This document shows, in pieces, positions 8,576 to 17,245 of a DNA stretch of 64,000 nt. Source of the stretch: Erwinia sp050410775 (lineage in GTDB: Bacteria; Pseudomonadota; Gammaproteobacteria; Enterobacterales; Enterobacteriaceae); NCBI RefSeq assembly GCF_050410775.1, contig NZ_CP191229.1; one strand, given 5' to 3'. Position numbers and translations under genes: made by a program. The stretch's first letter is position 1, and each line of letters begins with the position of its first letter. The notes below the pieces were generated by a model. It was given only the letters and a program-made list of their open reading frames with translations, searched no databases and was not told where the DNA came from.

Positions 8576-9004
8576 TTAAATGTCAAGAACTTGCGGTTGC
8601 TGTGCCGCATGGTTGTGCTCGGTGCCCGCGTAAACTTTCAGTTTACGGTACATAGCACGGCCCAGCGGGCCCTTTGGCAGCATGCCTTTAACCGCGATTT
8701 CAATCACACGCTCAGGACGGCGAGCAATCATCTCTTCGAAGGTCGCTTGCTTGATACCACCGATGTGGCCGGTGTGATGGTAATAAATCTTATCGCTACG
8801 CTTGTTACCGGTTACGGCAACTTTCTCAGCGTTCAGAACGATGATGTAATCACCGGTATCGACGTGCGGAGTATATTCCGCTTTATGCTTACCGCGCAGA
8901 CGACGAGCCAGTTCAGTCGCTAAACGACCTAAAGTTTTGCCTGTTGCGTCGACAACATACCAGTCACGTTGGACGGTTTCTGGCTTAGCTGTAAAAGTTT
9001 TCAT
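8576..9004 (-). CDS. rplM: 50S ribosomal protein L13
   Basis: 142 residues, the exact family length. Conserved blocks include RDWYVVDATGKTLGRLA, GDYIIVLNAEKV and the GMLPKGPLGRAMYRKLKVY stretch. L13 is an early assembly protein of the large subunit and, in E. coli, represses its own operon through the mRNA leader. Confidence 0.99.
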   Translation of the reverse strand: MKTFTAKPETVQRDWYVVDATGKTLGRLATELARRLRGKHKAEYTPHVDTGDYIIVLNAEKVAVTGNKRSDKIYYHHTGHIGGIKQATFEEMIARRPERVIEIAVKGMLPKGPLGRAMYRKLKVYAGTEHNHAAQQPQVLDI

Positions 9005-9179
9005 CTAAAAGCTTACCCAAATTAAGTTACACGTTGGTGAAATCCCAAACGCTTGAATAAACGGTTGAGGCTCACACGACCATCTCGACCAGCAAGCCCA
9101 CCCCTTCGGATAGAGTTACTGGAACACAAAGAGTTTTGGGAAAAAAACCTTTGTTGTAACGTGGGGTCGCAAGATTATA
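9005..9179 (-). promoter_or_regulatory. rplM-rpsI promoter and 5' leader (probable L13 autoregulatory leader)
   Basis: On the minus strand a perfect TATAAT lies at 9174-9179, followed by a GC-rich discriminator (CTTGCGACCCC) of the kind found at stringently controlled promoters; the -35 is poor. The transcript leader of about 160 nt is long, as expected for the L13 leader element of gamma-proteobacteria. I did not verify the fold. Confidence 0.5.
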
Positions 9180-9237
9180 GAGAAGTCGCCTTAAAAGCGC
9201 GACCCCTTTTTACAATAAAATTACCGGACGCCCCGCT

Positions 9238-10365
9238 TTATGGCAGATGGGGCAGTTTGAGATATTCTTCGCTTTGCATCTCCTGCAGGCGGGAGAGGCA
9301 GCGCTGATATTCAAACTTCAGGCGTGTACCCTGATAAATCTCAAACAATGAAGTTTCCGCAGAGACCACCAGCTTAACGTGCCGTTCATAAAATTCGTCG
9401 ACCAGCGCCAGAAAACGCCTCGCCTGATCCTCCGTTTTATAGATCATCACCGGCACGTTAAACAGCAGCACGCTGTGGAAGCGGCGCGACAGCTCGATGT
9501 AGTCATGCTGACTGCGCCCTTCGCCACATAGCACCTTGAAATCCATTGCCAATACGCCTTCCTCCACGCCCAGCGTCGGCAGCGAGCGGTGATTGATTTC
9601 CAGCACCGGCTGCGCCGTACGGTTTTTCCCCGACAGTGCGAAAAACATTCGCTCCATCGCCTGCGTGGTCGGCTCGCCAGGCGGCGTCATCCATAAATGC
9701 ACTGAGGTCAGCGTACGCAGGCGATAATCAATCCCCGCATCCACGTTCATGACCTCACAGTGTTTTTTGATCATCTCAATGGCGGGCAAAAAGCGCGCGC
9801 GCTGTAAACCATTGCGATAAAGCTCGTCAGGCGGAATGTTCGACGTTGCCACCAGGGTGATGCCCCGCGCAAAAAGCGCTTCCATCAGCGTTCCCAGCAG
9901 CATCGCATCGGTGATATCCGAAACGAAAAACTCATCGAAGCAGAGCAGATCCGTTTCGCTTTTGAACCGGTCCGCCACGATATTCAGCGGATCGCTCTGA
10001 CCCTGCAGCGCCGTCAGTTCCTGATGGACCCGCAGCATAAAGCGGTGAAAGTGCAGCCGCTGTTTACGCTCACCAGGAATTGCCTGAAAAAACATATCCA
10101 TCAGCCAGGTCTTGCCGCGGCCAACGCCTCCCCACATATAGAGACCCCGCACCGGGGGCTGGGGATCATTTTTGCCCTTGCTCATCAGCTGATTGAGCTT
10201 GCCAAACAGCCCCTTATTCTGGGAGGGAGAAGGGGCCTCTGCGCGGCTCAGGGCCTGATAAATCCCGTCAAGGCGGGTGATGGCTTCACGCTGAACATCA
10301 TCAGGCTGATACTGACCGTTTTCCAGCGCCTGCTGGTAGAGCGCCAGCGGAGACTTTGTTTGCAT
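9238..10365 (-). CDS. zapE: Cell-division ATPase ZapE
   Basis: 375 residues, AFG1-like P-loop ATPase. Walker A is WGGVGRGKTWLMD near residues 78-90 and Walker B is LLCFDEFFV. In E. coli ZapE joins the constriction late, destabilises FtsZ polymers in an ATP-dependent way, and is needed at high temperature and low oxygen. It is divergent from zapG, as in E. coli. The ribosome site is weak. Confidence 0.96.
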   Translation of the reverse strand: MQTKSPLALYQQALENGQYQPDDVQREAITRLDGIYQALSRAEAPSPSQNKGLFGKLNQLMSKGKNDPQPPVRGLYMWGGVGRGKTWLMDMFFQAIPGERKQRLHFHRFMLRVHQELTALQGQSDPLNIVADRFKSETDLLCFDEFFVSDITDAMLLGTLMEALFARGITLVATSNIPPDELYRNGLQRARFLPAIEMIKKHCEVMNVDAGIDYRLRTLTSVHLWMTPPGEPTTQAMERMFFALSGKNRTAQPVLEINHRSLPTLGVEEGVLAMDFKVLCGEGRSQHDYIELSRRFHSVLLFNVPVMIYKTEDQARRFLALVDEFYERHVKLVVSAETSLFEIYQGTRLKFEYQRCLSRLQEMQSEEYLKLPHLP

Positions 10366-10551
10366 CGTTTATTCACTTTTTCTGAAAAATTGGCGGCGTC
10401 AGGGAGTAATCGTCGAAAAAAAGGCCGTTCTACACTAAGCGATGCTGCCTCAGGATTCCACTTCCATAACATTAGCGGTTATAGTGGCTAACAGTGAACT
10501 GGCATTGGCCAGACGATCCTACGGAACAACGAAGACAACACGGGAGTTATT

Positions 10552-10956
10552 ATGACCTGGGAATACGCGCTTATTGGGTTGGTAGTTGGATTGATTATCG
10601 GCGCGGTAGCAATGCGTTTCGGCAACAAGAAGCTCCGCGAACAGCGCAGCCAGCAGTACGAGCTGGAAAAAACCAAAGCCGAGCTGGCTGACTATCGTGA
10701 AGAGCTGACCAGCCATTTCGCACAAAGCGCTGAGCTGCTGGATAATATGGCCCGCGACTACCGTCAGCTGTATCAGCATATGGCAAAAGGGTCCAATGAC
10801 CTGCTGCCGAACCTGCCGGGTGAAAAGAACCCCTTTGCTTACCAGCTGACCGAATCTGAAGCGGACAACGATCAGGTTCCGGTGCAGATGCCCCGTGACT
10901 ATCCTGACAGCGCCTCTGGCCTGCTGCGCGGTGACCGTACCGCCAATACCAAATAA
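10552..10956 (+). CDS. zapG: Inner-membrane division/envelope protein ZapG (YhcB, DUF1043)
   Basis: 134 residues. One N-terminal membrane helix (about 4-22, ALIGLVVGLIIGAVAM) is followed by a long charged coiled coil (25-85) and a polar tail. GGGAG stands before the ATG. In E. coli the protein contacts divisome and peptidoglycan factors and links envelope growth to division. A terminator follows directly, so it is a single-gene unit. Confidence 0.95.
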   Translation: MTWEYALIGLVVGLIIGAVAMRFGNKKLREQRSQQYELEKTKAELADYREELTSHFAQSAELLDNMARDYRQLYQHMAKGSNDLLPNLPGEKNPFAYQLTESEADNDQVPVQMPRDYPDSASGLLRGDRTANTK

Positions 10957-10965
10957 ACCGAAATA

Positions 10966-10987
10966 AGGGCGCCCGGCGCCCTTTTTT
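10966..10987 (+). terminator. Terminator of zapG
   Basis: The stem GGGCGC/GCGCCC with a 3-nt loop is followed by six T residues, just after the zapG stop. Confidence 0.88.
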
Positions 10988-11057
10988 ATACCACCGTCAG
11001 TCACCGCCACCCCCCACAGCGGAATCCCCCACATTTATTAGCGAGAGCGTCGTAGCG

Positions 11058-12428
11058 ATGAAGAAGAAATCCTTACTGTTAAGCGCATTAGCACTGAGTA
11101 TTGGCATGAATCTGACCGTTGCCCCGCAGGCCATGGCGACGCTTCCGGCCCATATTCAGGGCGAGCCCCTGCCAAGCCTGGCCCCCATGCTGGAGAAAGT
11201 TTTACCCGCGGTGGTCAGTGTCCATGTTGAGGGCACCCAGACACAGGCACAGGCGATCCCCGAACCGCTCAGGCGCTTCTTTGGTCAGGAAGAGCAGGAG
11301 CAGGACGCGCCTGCTCAGCCATTCGAAGGTCTGGCTTCCGGCGTGGTGATCGATGCTGAAAAAGGCTACGTGCTGACGAACAATCATGTGGTCAATGGCG
11401 CGGATAAGATCAGCGTACAGCTGAGCGATGGCCGTGAATTTGATGCCAAAATGATTGGTCACGATGAGCAGACCGATATCGCGCTGGTGCAAATCAGCGG
11501 GGCCAGCGGCCTGACCCAGGTAAAAATAGCTGACTCAGACCAGCTTAAAGTGGGCGATTTTGCTGTCGCCATCGGCAACCCATTCGGCCTGGGGCAGACG
11601 GCCACATCCGGGATTATCTCAGCGCTGGGCCGCAGCGGCCTCAATCTGGAAGGGCTGGAGAACTTTATTCAGACCGATGCTGCCATTAACCGCGGCAATT
11701 CAGGCGGCGCGCTGGTGAACCTGAACGGCGAACTGGTTGGCCTTAATACCGCCATCCTCTCTTCGGCGGGCGGCAATATCGGCATCGGTTTCGCCATCCC
11801 CAGTAATATGGCGATGAACCTGGCGCATCAGCTGATTGAGTTTGGCGAGGTGAAGCGCGGTCAGCTGGGTATTAAAGGCACTGAGATGACCGCTGACATG
11901 GCGAAAGCCTTCAGCGTGGATATTCAGCGCGGCGCCTTCGTTAATGAAGTGCTGCCCGGCTCTGCGGCCGCAAAAGCCGGTATCAAGCCTGGCGATATCA
12001 TCACCCGCCTGGACGATAAAACGGTGGAAAGCTTTGCCGCACTGCGGGTGAAAATCGGCACCACCCCGCCTGGCACCCAGGTGAAAGTAGAGCTGGTCCG
12101 TGACGGCAAGCCGGTTAACCTGACCGTAGTGCTGGACGCCAGCAGCCAGACGACTCTCAAAGCCGAGCAGCTGACACCGGCCCTTCAGGGCGCCACGCTC
12201 AGCGATGGCACCGCGAAAGATGGCACCAAAGGCGTGAAGGTTGAGGCGGTGACGAAATCCACGCCGGCAGAGCTCTCTGGTCTGCAAAAGGATGACGTTA
12301 TCGTCGGCGTTAACCGTACAAAAGTGGAAAACCTGGCCGGACTGCGCACGCTGCTTGATTCCAAACCGCCGCTGCTCGCGCTGAATATCATTCGCGACAA
12401 CCAAAACCTTTATCTGCTGCTGCGCTAA
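11058..12428 (+). CDS. degQ: Periplasmic serine endoprotease/chaperone DegQ
   Basis: 456 residues of the HtrA family. The signal peptide ends after AMA (about residue 27). The trypsin-like domain has the triad H110, D140 and S215 (GNSGGAL). Two PDZ domains follow (about 260-350 and 370-450), which separates DegQ-type from one-PDZ DegS. It degrades or refolds misfolded periplasmic proteins. It sits 78 nt ahead of degS, the usual paralogous pair. Confidence 0.97.
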   Translation: MKKKSLLLSALALSIGMNLTVAPQAMATLPAHIQGEPLPSLAPMLEKVLPAVVSVHVEGTQTQAQAIPEPLRRFFGQEEQEQDAPAQPFEGLASGVVIDAEKGYVLTNNHVVNGADKISVQLSDGREFDAKMIGHDEQTDIALVQISGASGLTQVKIADSDQLKVGDFAVAIGNPFGLGQTATSGIISALGRSGLNLEGLENFIQTDAAINRGNSGGALVNLNGELVGLNTAILSSAGGNIGIGFAIPSNMAMNLAHQLIEFGEVKRGQLGIKGTEMTADMAKAFSVDIQRGAFVNEVLPGSAAAKAGIKPGDIITRLDDKTVESFAALRVKIGTTPPGTQVKVELVRDGKPVNLTVVLDASSQTTLKAEQLTPALQGATLSDGTAKDGTKGVKVEAVTKSTPAELSGLQKDDVIVGVNRTKVENLAGLRTLLDSKPPLLALNIIRDNQNLYLLLR

Positions 12429-12506
12429 ATCATGATGCGGACACCTGCGTGTCCGCTTAACTCGTGCTATTCTGCCCCACGTTCATTCATTCATCGTAGT
12501 AAAGCC

Positions 12507-13568
12507 ATGTTTCCTAAACTATTGCGTTCGGCGTTACTCGGTCTGGTCGTGGCGGGCATCCTGCTGGCCGCCCTGCCCGCGCTGAGAATTGGCGGCGATT
12601 TTCTTTCTAACCGGAATAACGACAGCGCTGATGCCACGCCCGTCAGCTACAATTCCGCCGTCCGCCGGGCGGCGCCTGCCGTGGTTAATGTTTATAACCG
12701 CAGCGCCAACGCCTCTGCTGATAATCTGGAAATCCGCACGCTTGGCTCCGGCGTCATTATGGACAGTCGTGGCTATATTCTGACCAACAAGCACGTCATC
12801 AACGATGCCGATCAGATTATTGTGGCGCTGCAGGATGGGCGTATTTTTGAAGCTATGCTGGTCGGCTCGGATAATCTGACCGACCTGGCGGTCCTGAAGA
12901 TCACCGCTTCCGGCCTGCCGGTGATCGCCATCAACCCGAAACGCACTGCCCACATTGGCGATTTAGTGATGGCCATCGGCAATCCCTATAATATCGGTCA
13001 GACGGTTACCCAGGGGATCATCAGCGCCACCGGACGCGTGGGCCTCAGCCCGTCGCGCTACCAGAACTTCCTGCAGACCGATGCGTCTATCAATAAAGGC
13101 AACTCGGGCGGAGCGTTGATTAACTCGCTCGGCGAGCTGATGGGCATCAACACCCTCTCCTTTGATAAGAGCAATGATGGCGAAACGCCGGAAGGGATCG
13201 GTTTTGCTATTCCTACCGCGCTGGCGGCGAAAATCATGGATAAGCTGATCCGGGATGGCCGGGTGATCCGCGGCTTTATTGGCATCAGCGGACGTGAAGT
13301 GCCGCAGATCCACGGTCAGAGCACCAGCCTCGATCATATTCAGGGTATTGTTGTGACCAACGTTGCGCAGGGCGGCCCCGCAGCGAAAGCGGGTTTACAG
13401 GTCAATGACGTGATTACCAGCGTTAACCATAAACCGGCCGTTTCCGCACTTGAGACGATGGATCAGGTGGCTGAGATCCGGCCTGGAACGGTGATAGACG
13501 TCACGATCATTCGCAACGACAAGAAGATGACGCTGTCGATTACCGTGCTGGAGTATCCGGGGAATTAA
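12507..13568 (+). CDS. degS: Site-1 protease DegS, trigger of the sigma-E response
   Basis: 353 residues from the ATG at 12507, which gives the family N-terminus; a longer in-frame reading from 12432 adds 25 unrelated residues. One membrane anchor (about 5-25) is followed by the protease domain with H96, D126 and S200 (GNSGGALI) and a single PDZ domain (about 260-350). The PDZ domain senses mis-assembled porin C-termini, after which DegS cleaves RseA. SspB, encoded nearby, later helps degrade the RseA fragment. Confidence 0.97.
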   Translation: MFPKLLRSALLGLVVAGILLAALPALRIGGDFLSNRNNDSADATPVSYNSAVRRAAPAVVNVYNRSANASADNLEIRTLGSGVIMDSRGYILTNKHVINDADQIIVALQDGRIFEAMLVGSDNLTDLAVLKITASGLPVIAINPKRTAHIGDLVMAIGNPYNIGQTVTQGIISATGRVGLSPSRYQNFLQTDASINKGNSGGALINSLGELMGINTLSFDKSNDGETPEGIGFAIPTALAAKIMDKLIRDGRVIRGFIGISGREVPQIHGQSTSLDHIQGIVVTNVAQGGPAAKAGLQVNDVITSVNHKPAVSALETMDQVAEIRPGTVIDVTIIRNDKKMTLSITVLEYPGN

Positions 13569-13592
13569 GGGAAGAATGGACAGGCAATAATG

Positions 13593-13613
13593 AGGGCCAG
13601 CGCCGCTGGCCCT
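13593..13613. terminator. Hairpin between convergent degS and mdh
   Basis: A near-perfect inverted repeat (AGGGCCAGCG/CGCTGGCCCT) lies in the 52-bp gap between the two stops. It has no T-run, so it may act as a roadblock or 3'-end stabiliser rather than a classic terminator. Confidence 0.5.
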
Positions 13614-13620
13614 GCATGGG

Positions 13621-14556
13621 TTACTTAACGAACTCTTCGCCCAGGGTAATATCTTTCTTCAGCGTATCCAGCATACCGTCCAGCGACTGCTGCTCAAATG
13701 CGCTGAGCGTACCGACCGGACGACGCTCGGCAACGCCTTCTTTACCCAGCAGCAGCGGCTGGGAGAAGAAGCGGGCATACTCGCCATCCCCTTCCACATA
13801 TGCACACTCAACGACATCGCTTTCACCGTTCAGAGCACGCACCAGCGACAGACCAAAGCGCGCCGCCGCTTGTCCCATGGAGAGCGTGGCTGAGCCGCCA
13901 CCCGCCTTGGCTTCCACCACTTCCGTACCCGCGTTCTGGATACGTTTAGTGAGATCGCTTATCTCCTGCTCAGTGAAGCTGACGCCAGGGATCTGCGACA
14001 GCAGAGGCAGAATGGTCACGCCCGAGTGGCCGCCAACGACAGGCACATTCAGCTCGGCCGGATTTTTACCTTTCAGCTCGGCAACAAAGGTGTTGGAGCG
14101 AATGATATCGAGCGTGGTCACGCCAAACAGTTTGTTTTTGTCGTAAACGCCCGCTTTCTTCAGCACTTCCGCCGCAATGGCTACGGTCGTATTGACCGGA
14201 TTGGTAATGATACCAATCAGCGCTTTTGGACAAGTGCTGGCGACCTGTTCAATCAGGTTACGCACGATACCGGCATTAACGTTAAACAGATCGGAACGAT
14301 CCATACCTGGCTTGCGGGCCACACCGGCGGAGATCAGTACGACATCCGCGCCCTTAAGCGCTGGCGTGGCATCTTCACCGCTGAAACCTTTGATTGAGAC
14401 CGCTGTAGGGATGTGGCTGAGATCTACCGCAACGCCTGGCGTAACGGGTGCAATATCATACAGAGAGAGTTCTGAACCTGCCGGAAGCTGGGTTTTAAGC
14501 AGAAGTGCGAGAGCCTGGCCAATACCGCCAGCTGCGCCGAGAACTGCGACTTTCAT
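13621..14556 (-). CDS. mdh: NAD-dependent malate dehydrogenase
   Basis: 311 residues from the ATG at 14556 (GGAG 7 nt upstream), matching the family start MKVAVLGAAGGIGQA; an upstream in-frame start would add 19 residues. The Rossmann motif GAAGGIG is at 7-13, the mobile loop arginines are in ARKPGMDR, and the catalytic histidine is in VVGGHSGVT. It interconverts malate and oxaloacetate in the TCA cycle. It is divergent from argR, the standard enterobacterial arrangement. Confidence 0.98.
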   Translation of the reverse strand: MKVAVLGAAGGIGQALALLLKTQLPAGSELSLYDIAPVTPGVAVDLSHIPTAVSIKGFSGEDATPALKGADVVLISAGVARKPGMDRSDLFNVNAGIVRNLIEQVASTCPKALIGIITNPVNTTVAIAAEVLKKAGVYDKNKLFGVTTLDIIRSNTFVAELKGKNPAELNVPVVGGHSGVTILPLLSQIPGVSFTEQEISDLTKRIQNAGTEVVEAKAGGGSATLSMGQAAARFGLSLVRALNGESDVVECAYVEGDGEYARFFSQPLLLGKEGVAERRPVGTLSAFEQQSLDGMLDTLKKDITLGEEFVK

Positions 14557-14914
14557 CCTAAACTCCTTATTATTTTGAACGTTAAGTACCGTGAATCCAT
14601 CTGATACGAACATAGACGACCTGTGCGGTCAAAGCGATAGCCTTTATCCCGATATGCGCGCTAAAACGTTTAAACCGGCGAAGCAGAGGAGATTGACCGC
14701 ATTACGCCTGGGGTAGGGACCGCTCGTAACAGCATGCAGACAAGATGATTCGGCGTTACATTACACCCTTAACACTTATCAGAACAACATCATTTTCATA
14801 ACAAATCGTTCACTTACCGCACCGCGCGGGCCTGGGCGGCGGGATTGTATTTTCACGACATCTTTGCCAGACTGCGTTCCCCGACGCTGAGGCTCGCAGC
14901 AGCCACAACACCCC
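14557..14914. other. Gene-free mdh/argR intergenic stretch (left part)
   Basis: This stretch holds the mdh promoter and leader on the minus strand. I see no convincing open frame and no element I would name beyond the ARG boxes that follow at 14915. Confidence 0.5.
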
Positions 14915-14953
14915 ATTTGCATAAAAATTCATTTAATTGCATAATAATGTCAT
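14915..14953 (+). promoter_or_regulatory. argR promoter overlapped by two ARG boxes
   Basis: Two 18-bp ARG-box-like palindromes, centred near 14923 and 14944, stand 2-3 bp apart as ArgR hexamers require. They cover a promoter with TTGCAT (14917-14922), a 17-bp spacer and CATAAT (14940-14945). This is the layout of an autorepressed argR promoter. Confidence 0.8.
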
Positions 14954-15002
14954 TCCCCCGTCGGGGTCGCCCTTTAATAGCAGACTTTTATCGCGGACAC
15001 TT

Positions 15003-15473
15003 ATGCGTAACCCATCCAGACAAGACGATTTGATCAAGGCTTTTAAGGCCTTACTAAAAGAAGAGAAGTTCAGCTCCCAGGGCGAGATTGTCGCCGCGTT
15101 GCAGGAGGATGGCTTCGATAATATCAATCAGTCCAAAGTCTCCCGCATGCTGACCAAGTTTGGGGCTGTGCGCACCCGCAATGCCAAAATGGAAATGGTC
15201 TATTGCCTGCCCGCCGAACTGGGCGTTCCGACGACCTCCAGTCCGCTAAAAAATCTGGTGCTGGACATAGACCACAATGATTCGCTGATCGTCATACGCA
15301 CCAGCCCAGGCGCTGCACAGCTCATCGCCCGTCTGCTTGACTCATTAGGTAAATCCGAAGGGATACTGGGCACCATTGCGGGCGATGATACAATTTTTAT
15401 GGCTCCCGCACGCTCGTTTACCGTTCATCAGCTTCACGAAGCCATTCTTGTTCTCTTTGAACAAGAGTTATAA
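15003..15473 (+). CDS. argR: Arginine repressor ArgR
   Basis: 156 residues from the ATG at 15003. The N-terminal winged helix (about 1-70, SSQGEIVAALQEDGFDNINQ) binds ARG boxes. The C-terminal domain with GTIAGDDTIF binds L-arginine and forms the hexamer. It represses arginine biosynthesis and is the accessory factor of XerCD recombination at cer sites. Two ARG boxes cover its own promoter. Confidence 0.98.
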   Translation: MRNPSRQDDLIKAFKALLKEEKFSSQGEIVAALQEDGFDNINQSKVSRMLTKFGAVRTRNAKMEMVYCLPAELGVPTTSSPLKNLVLDIDHNDSLIVIRTSPGAAQLIARLLDSLGKSEGILGTIAGDDTIFMAPARSFTVHQLHEAILVLFEQEL

Positions 15474-15529
15474 GCCGCGCTTAAAAGCTGAAGATTTAAC
15501 AGAGGGTGCGCTACGCTGTACCCTGTATG

Positions 15530-15559
15530 AAGCCGACATCAGTCGGCTTTTTATTTTTT
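15530..15559 (+). terminator. Terminator of argR
   Basis: The stem AGCCGAC/GTCGGCT with a 4-nt loop is followed by a T-rich tract. Confidence 0.9.
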
Positions 15560-15898
15560 ACTGCCACCCCGCCTTTGCAGTACATTAAACTGCTTTTTAA
15601 GCCTAAAACCAGTAATAACTCAAAACCAACCCCTCTCTCATAGTGTGATAAACCATAAATAAAGGCACAAATGGTTAATTCAACATATCCATATGTTTTT
15701 AAAAACATTTAGTCACAAGTGGCGAAAATAACGCCTTTTTTTATAACTTACAGTTATTAAAAACGCTGTTTTACCGGATAGATCCCATTAAATTATTATT
15801 AGCATGCTATTAATTTTTATCGTTATTAGATCTATACTTCTTTTCGTGACGCAGATCACACTAATCAAATGATAAAACCTGAGACGAGGAATCTATTT
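15560..15898 (+). promoter_or_regulatory. AT-rich upstream region of yhcN with a CRP-like site
   Basis: This stretch is markedly AT-rich and has no open frame. TATACT at 15833-15838 could be a -10. Just downstream, CGTGA-N6-TCACA at 15845-15860 matches the CRP core with one mismatch. The order (-10 first, then the site) would fit repression or another regulator rather than classic CRP activation. The ribosome site GAGGA precedes the ATG at 15899. Confidence 0.5.
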
Positions 15899-16162
15899 AT
15901 GAACATTAAAACGACTGTTGCCGCTTTAGGCCTGCTTTCTACCCTCTCATTTGGCGCTTTTGCTGCTGATTCCGTTAGCGCGGAGCGTGCACAGACCCTG
16001 CAGCCGATCGGCACCATTACCGTAAGCGGCATAGCAGGCTCTCCGATGGATATCCATAATGCACTGAATCAGAAAGCTGACGCGCAGGGTGCCACGGCAT
16101 ACCGTGTGGTAGAGGCTTACAGCAACGGTAATTATCACGCTACCGCTGAACTCTATAAATAA
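15899..16162 (+). CDS. yhcN: YhcN-like small periplasmic stress protein (DUF1471), copy 1
   Basis: 87 residues from the ATG at 15899 (GAGGA upstream), exactly the length of E. coli YhcN. The signal peptide is cleaved after GAFA (about residue 22). The rest is the YdgH/BhsA/McbA domain with IGTITVSGI, an alpha helix, ATAYRVVEA and the ending NYHATAELYK. Members are secreted, induced by acid, peroxide or envelope stress, and affect biofilm; the biochemical role is unknown. A paralogue follows 108 bp downstream. Confidence 0.92.
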   Translation: MNIKTTVAALGLLSTLSFGAFAADSVSAERAQTLQPIGTITVSGIAGSPMDIHNALNQKADAQGATAYRVVEAYSNGNYHATAELYK

Positions 16163-16270
16163 ACCGGACAGCCGGCAGTAAGACTTAATGCATCAAACCA
16201 CAGGGTAAACCCAAGAATAAAAACGGTTTTATAGCCCTTTCGGTTACCTTCAACCTTCTGGAGAATTATT

Positions 16271-16540
16271 ATGAAAACCACTCTTGCTATTGCTGTAATG
16301 AGCCTGACGGCTGCCCTGACCTTTGGCGCCAGCGCTGCTGACCTGGTCACCAACGAACAGGTTGCTCATCAGCAACTGCAATCATTGGGCACTATCAGCG
16401 TAAGCGGCATCGACGCTGCCCCAACGGACATCCGCCAGCAGCTGTCGCAGAAAGCTGATGAGAAAGGCGCCAGCCACTATCGCGTTATTGAGGCTTACAC
16501 TAACGGCAACTATCACGCGACCGCTGAACTGTATAAATAA
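16271..16540 (+). CDS. YhcN-like small periplasmic stress protein (DUF1471), copy 2
   Basis: 89 residues with its own ribosome site (CTGGAG). The signal peptide ends after ASA. The mature part shares LGTISVSGI, YRVIEAYTNGNYHATAELYK and overall length with the preceding gene, so this is a tandem duplication. The two differ most in the signal peptide and the first 20 mature residues. No clear terminator separates them; they may be co-transcribed. Confidence 0.9.
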   Translation: MKTTLAIAVMSLTAALTFGASAADLVTNEQVAHQQLQSLGTISVSGIDAAPTDIRQQLSQKADEKGASHYRVIEAYTNGNYHATAELYK

Positions 16541-16923
16541 GTTTGTGTAGGAACTGCAACCCGTTTCGGAGCAGAACCTCCGGGTCTTGAAATAATGGGT
16601 ATATAAACGAAGAGTAAAGAGAGTTGCTGCATTGAAGCTGCTTTCCGCCTTGCTCGCTGGCGCACCCGCGCCTGATAAGCGGGATAATCAGCAGGTTAAT
16701 ATCGGCAACCTGTGGCAGCCCCCACATTCGGTGGCGCGGCCGGAACCTTATTGACGATCCGGTCACCGCTGTCACGCAACGCCGGCAGGCAAGAAACCAG
16801 CGCAGGTATCTTGCCGACACGTACTGACGATAGCCGGCATGTGACCGCTGAGCTATCCCGGTCATTCCTCGTCAGTATGACGAACCTTTTGGCCTCGCTC
16901 GCCGGGGCCCTTTTTATCCTTCC
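16541..16923 (+). other. Gene-free, hairpin-rich region between yhcN copy 2 and yhcO
   Basis: No credible gene. The stretch holds several inverted repeats: CAGGTT/AACCTG (16692/16707), GGCAAGA/TCTTGCC (16788/16809) and TACTGACGA/TCGTCAGTA (16822/16869). It ends in a terminator-like hairpin with a T-run at 16892-16918. It may be a long structured 3' UTR or a separate RNA; I found no good promoter for the latter. Confidence 0.45.
16892..16918 (+). terminator. Probable terminator facing yhcO
   Basis: GGCCTC/GGGGCC (one G-U pair, 7-nt loop) is followed by C and five T residues, a few bases before the convergent yhcO stop. Confidence 0.65.
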
Positions 16924-17193
16924 TTAACGAACGTTAAAACGGAACTGCCCTTCCAGCTCCTCCTCCGCCTCGTCAAACAGCAGAATCAGCGCACCGTAGC
17001 GCCTCCTTTGCCCACTCCCTAAATGAATAAATTCAATTTCCAGCGGCAGCGGTAGCAGCGGCGCCATTACCGTCTCCCACAACGTGTCTAAATCGGTCAC
17101 CTTCCCCTCCGCCAGGGCAAAACGCTCGCTGAACTGGCGGTAAAAATGGGCCTGATCGACGATTTCATCAAAATCAAAACGCTCTGTTCTCAT
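16924..17193 (-). CDS. yhcO: Barstar-family protein YhcO
   Basis: 89 residues of the barstar (ribonuclease inhibitor-like) family. Conserved blocks are RFDFDEI, the DLDTLWE segment, PLPLEIEFIHLG and the end LILLFDEAEEELEG. No barnase-like nuclease is encoded nearby, so the partner is unknown. In E. coli the gene is next to aaeB; here a dehydrogenase gene has been inserted between them, 52 bp upstream. Confidence 0.9.
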   Translation of the reverse strand: MRTERFDFDEIVDQAHFYRQFSERFALAEGKVTDLDTLWETVMAPLLPLPLEIEFIHLGSGQRRRYGALILLFDEAEEELEGQFRFNVR

Positions 17194-17245
17194 CCCGGCC
17201 GCTCCGCAAGGCAGTCGCCGGGCAGCCTGCAGGCCGCCCGTTCAG

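Noticed and set aside
12432..12506. Upstream extension of degS
   Set aside because: The extra 25 residues have no similarity to the family, and the internal ATG gives the standard membrane anchor.
16500..16865. Minus-strand 121-codon frame downstream of the yhcN pair
   Set aside because: It overlaps the end of yhcN copy 2, has no similarity I recognise, and lies across serial hairpins.
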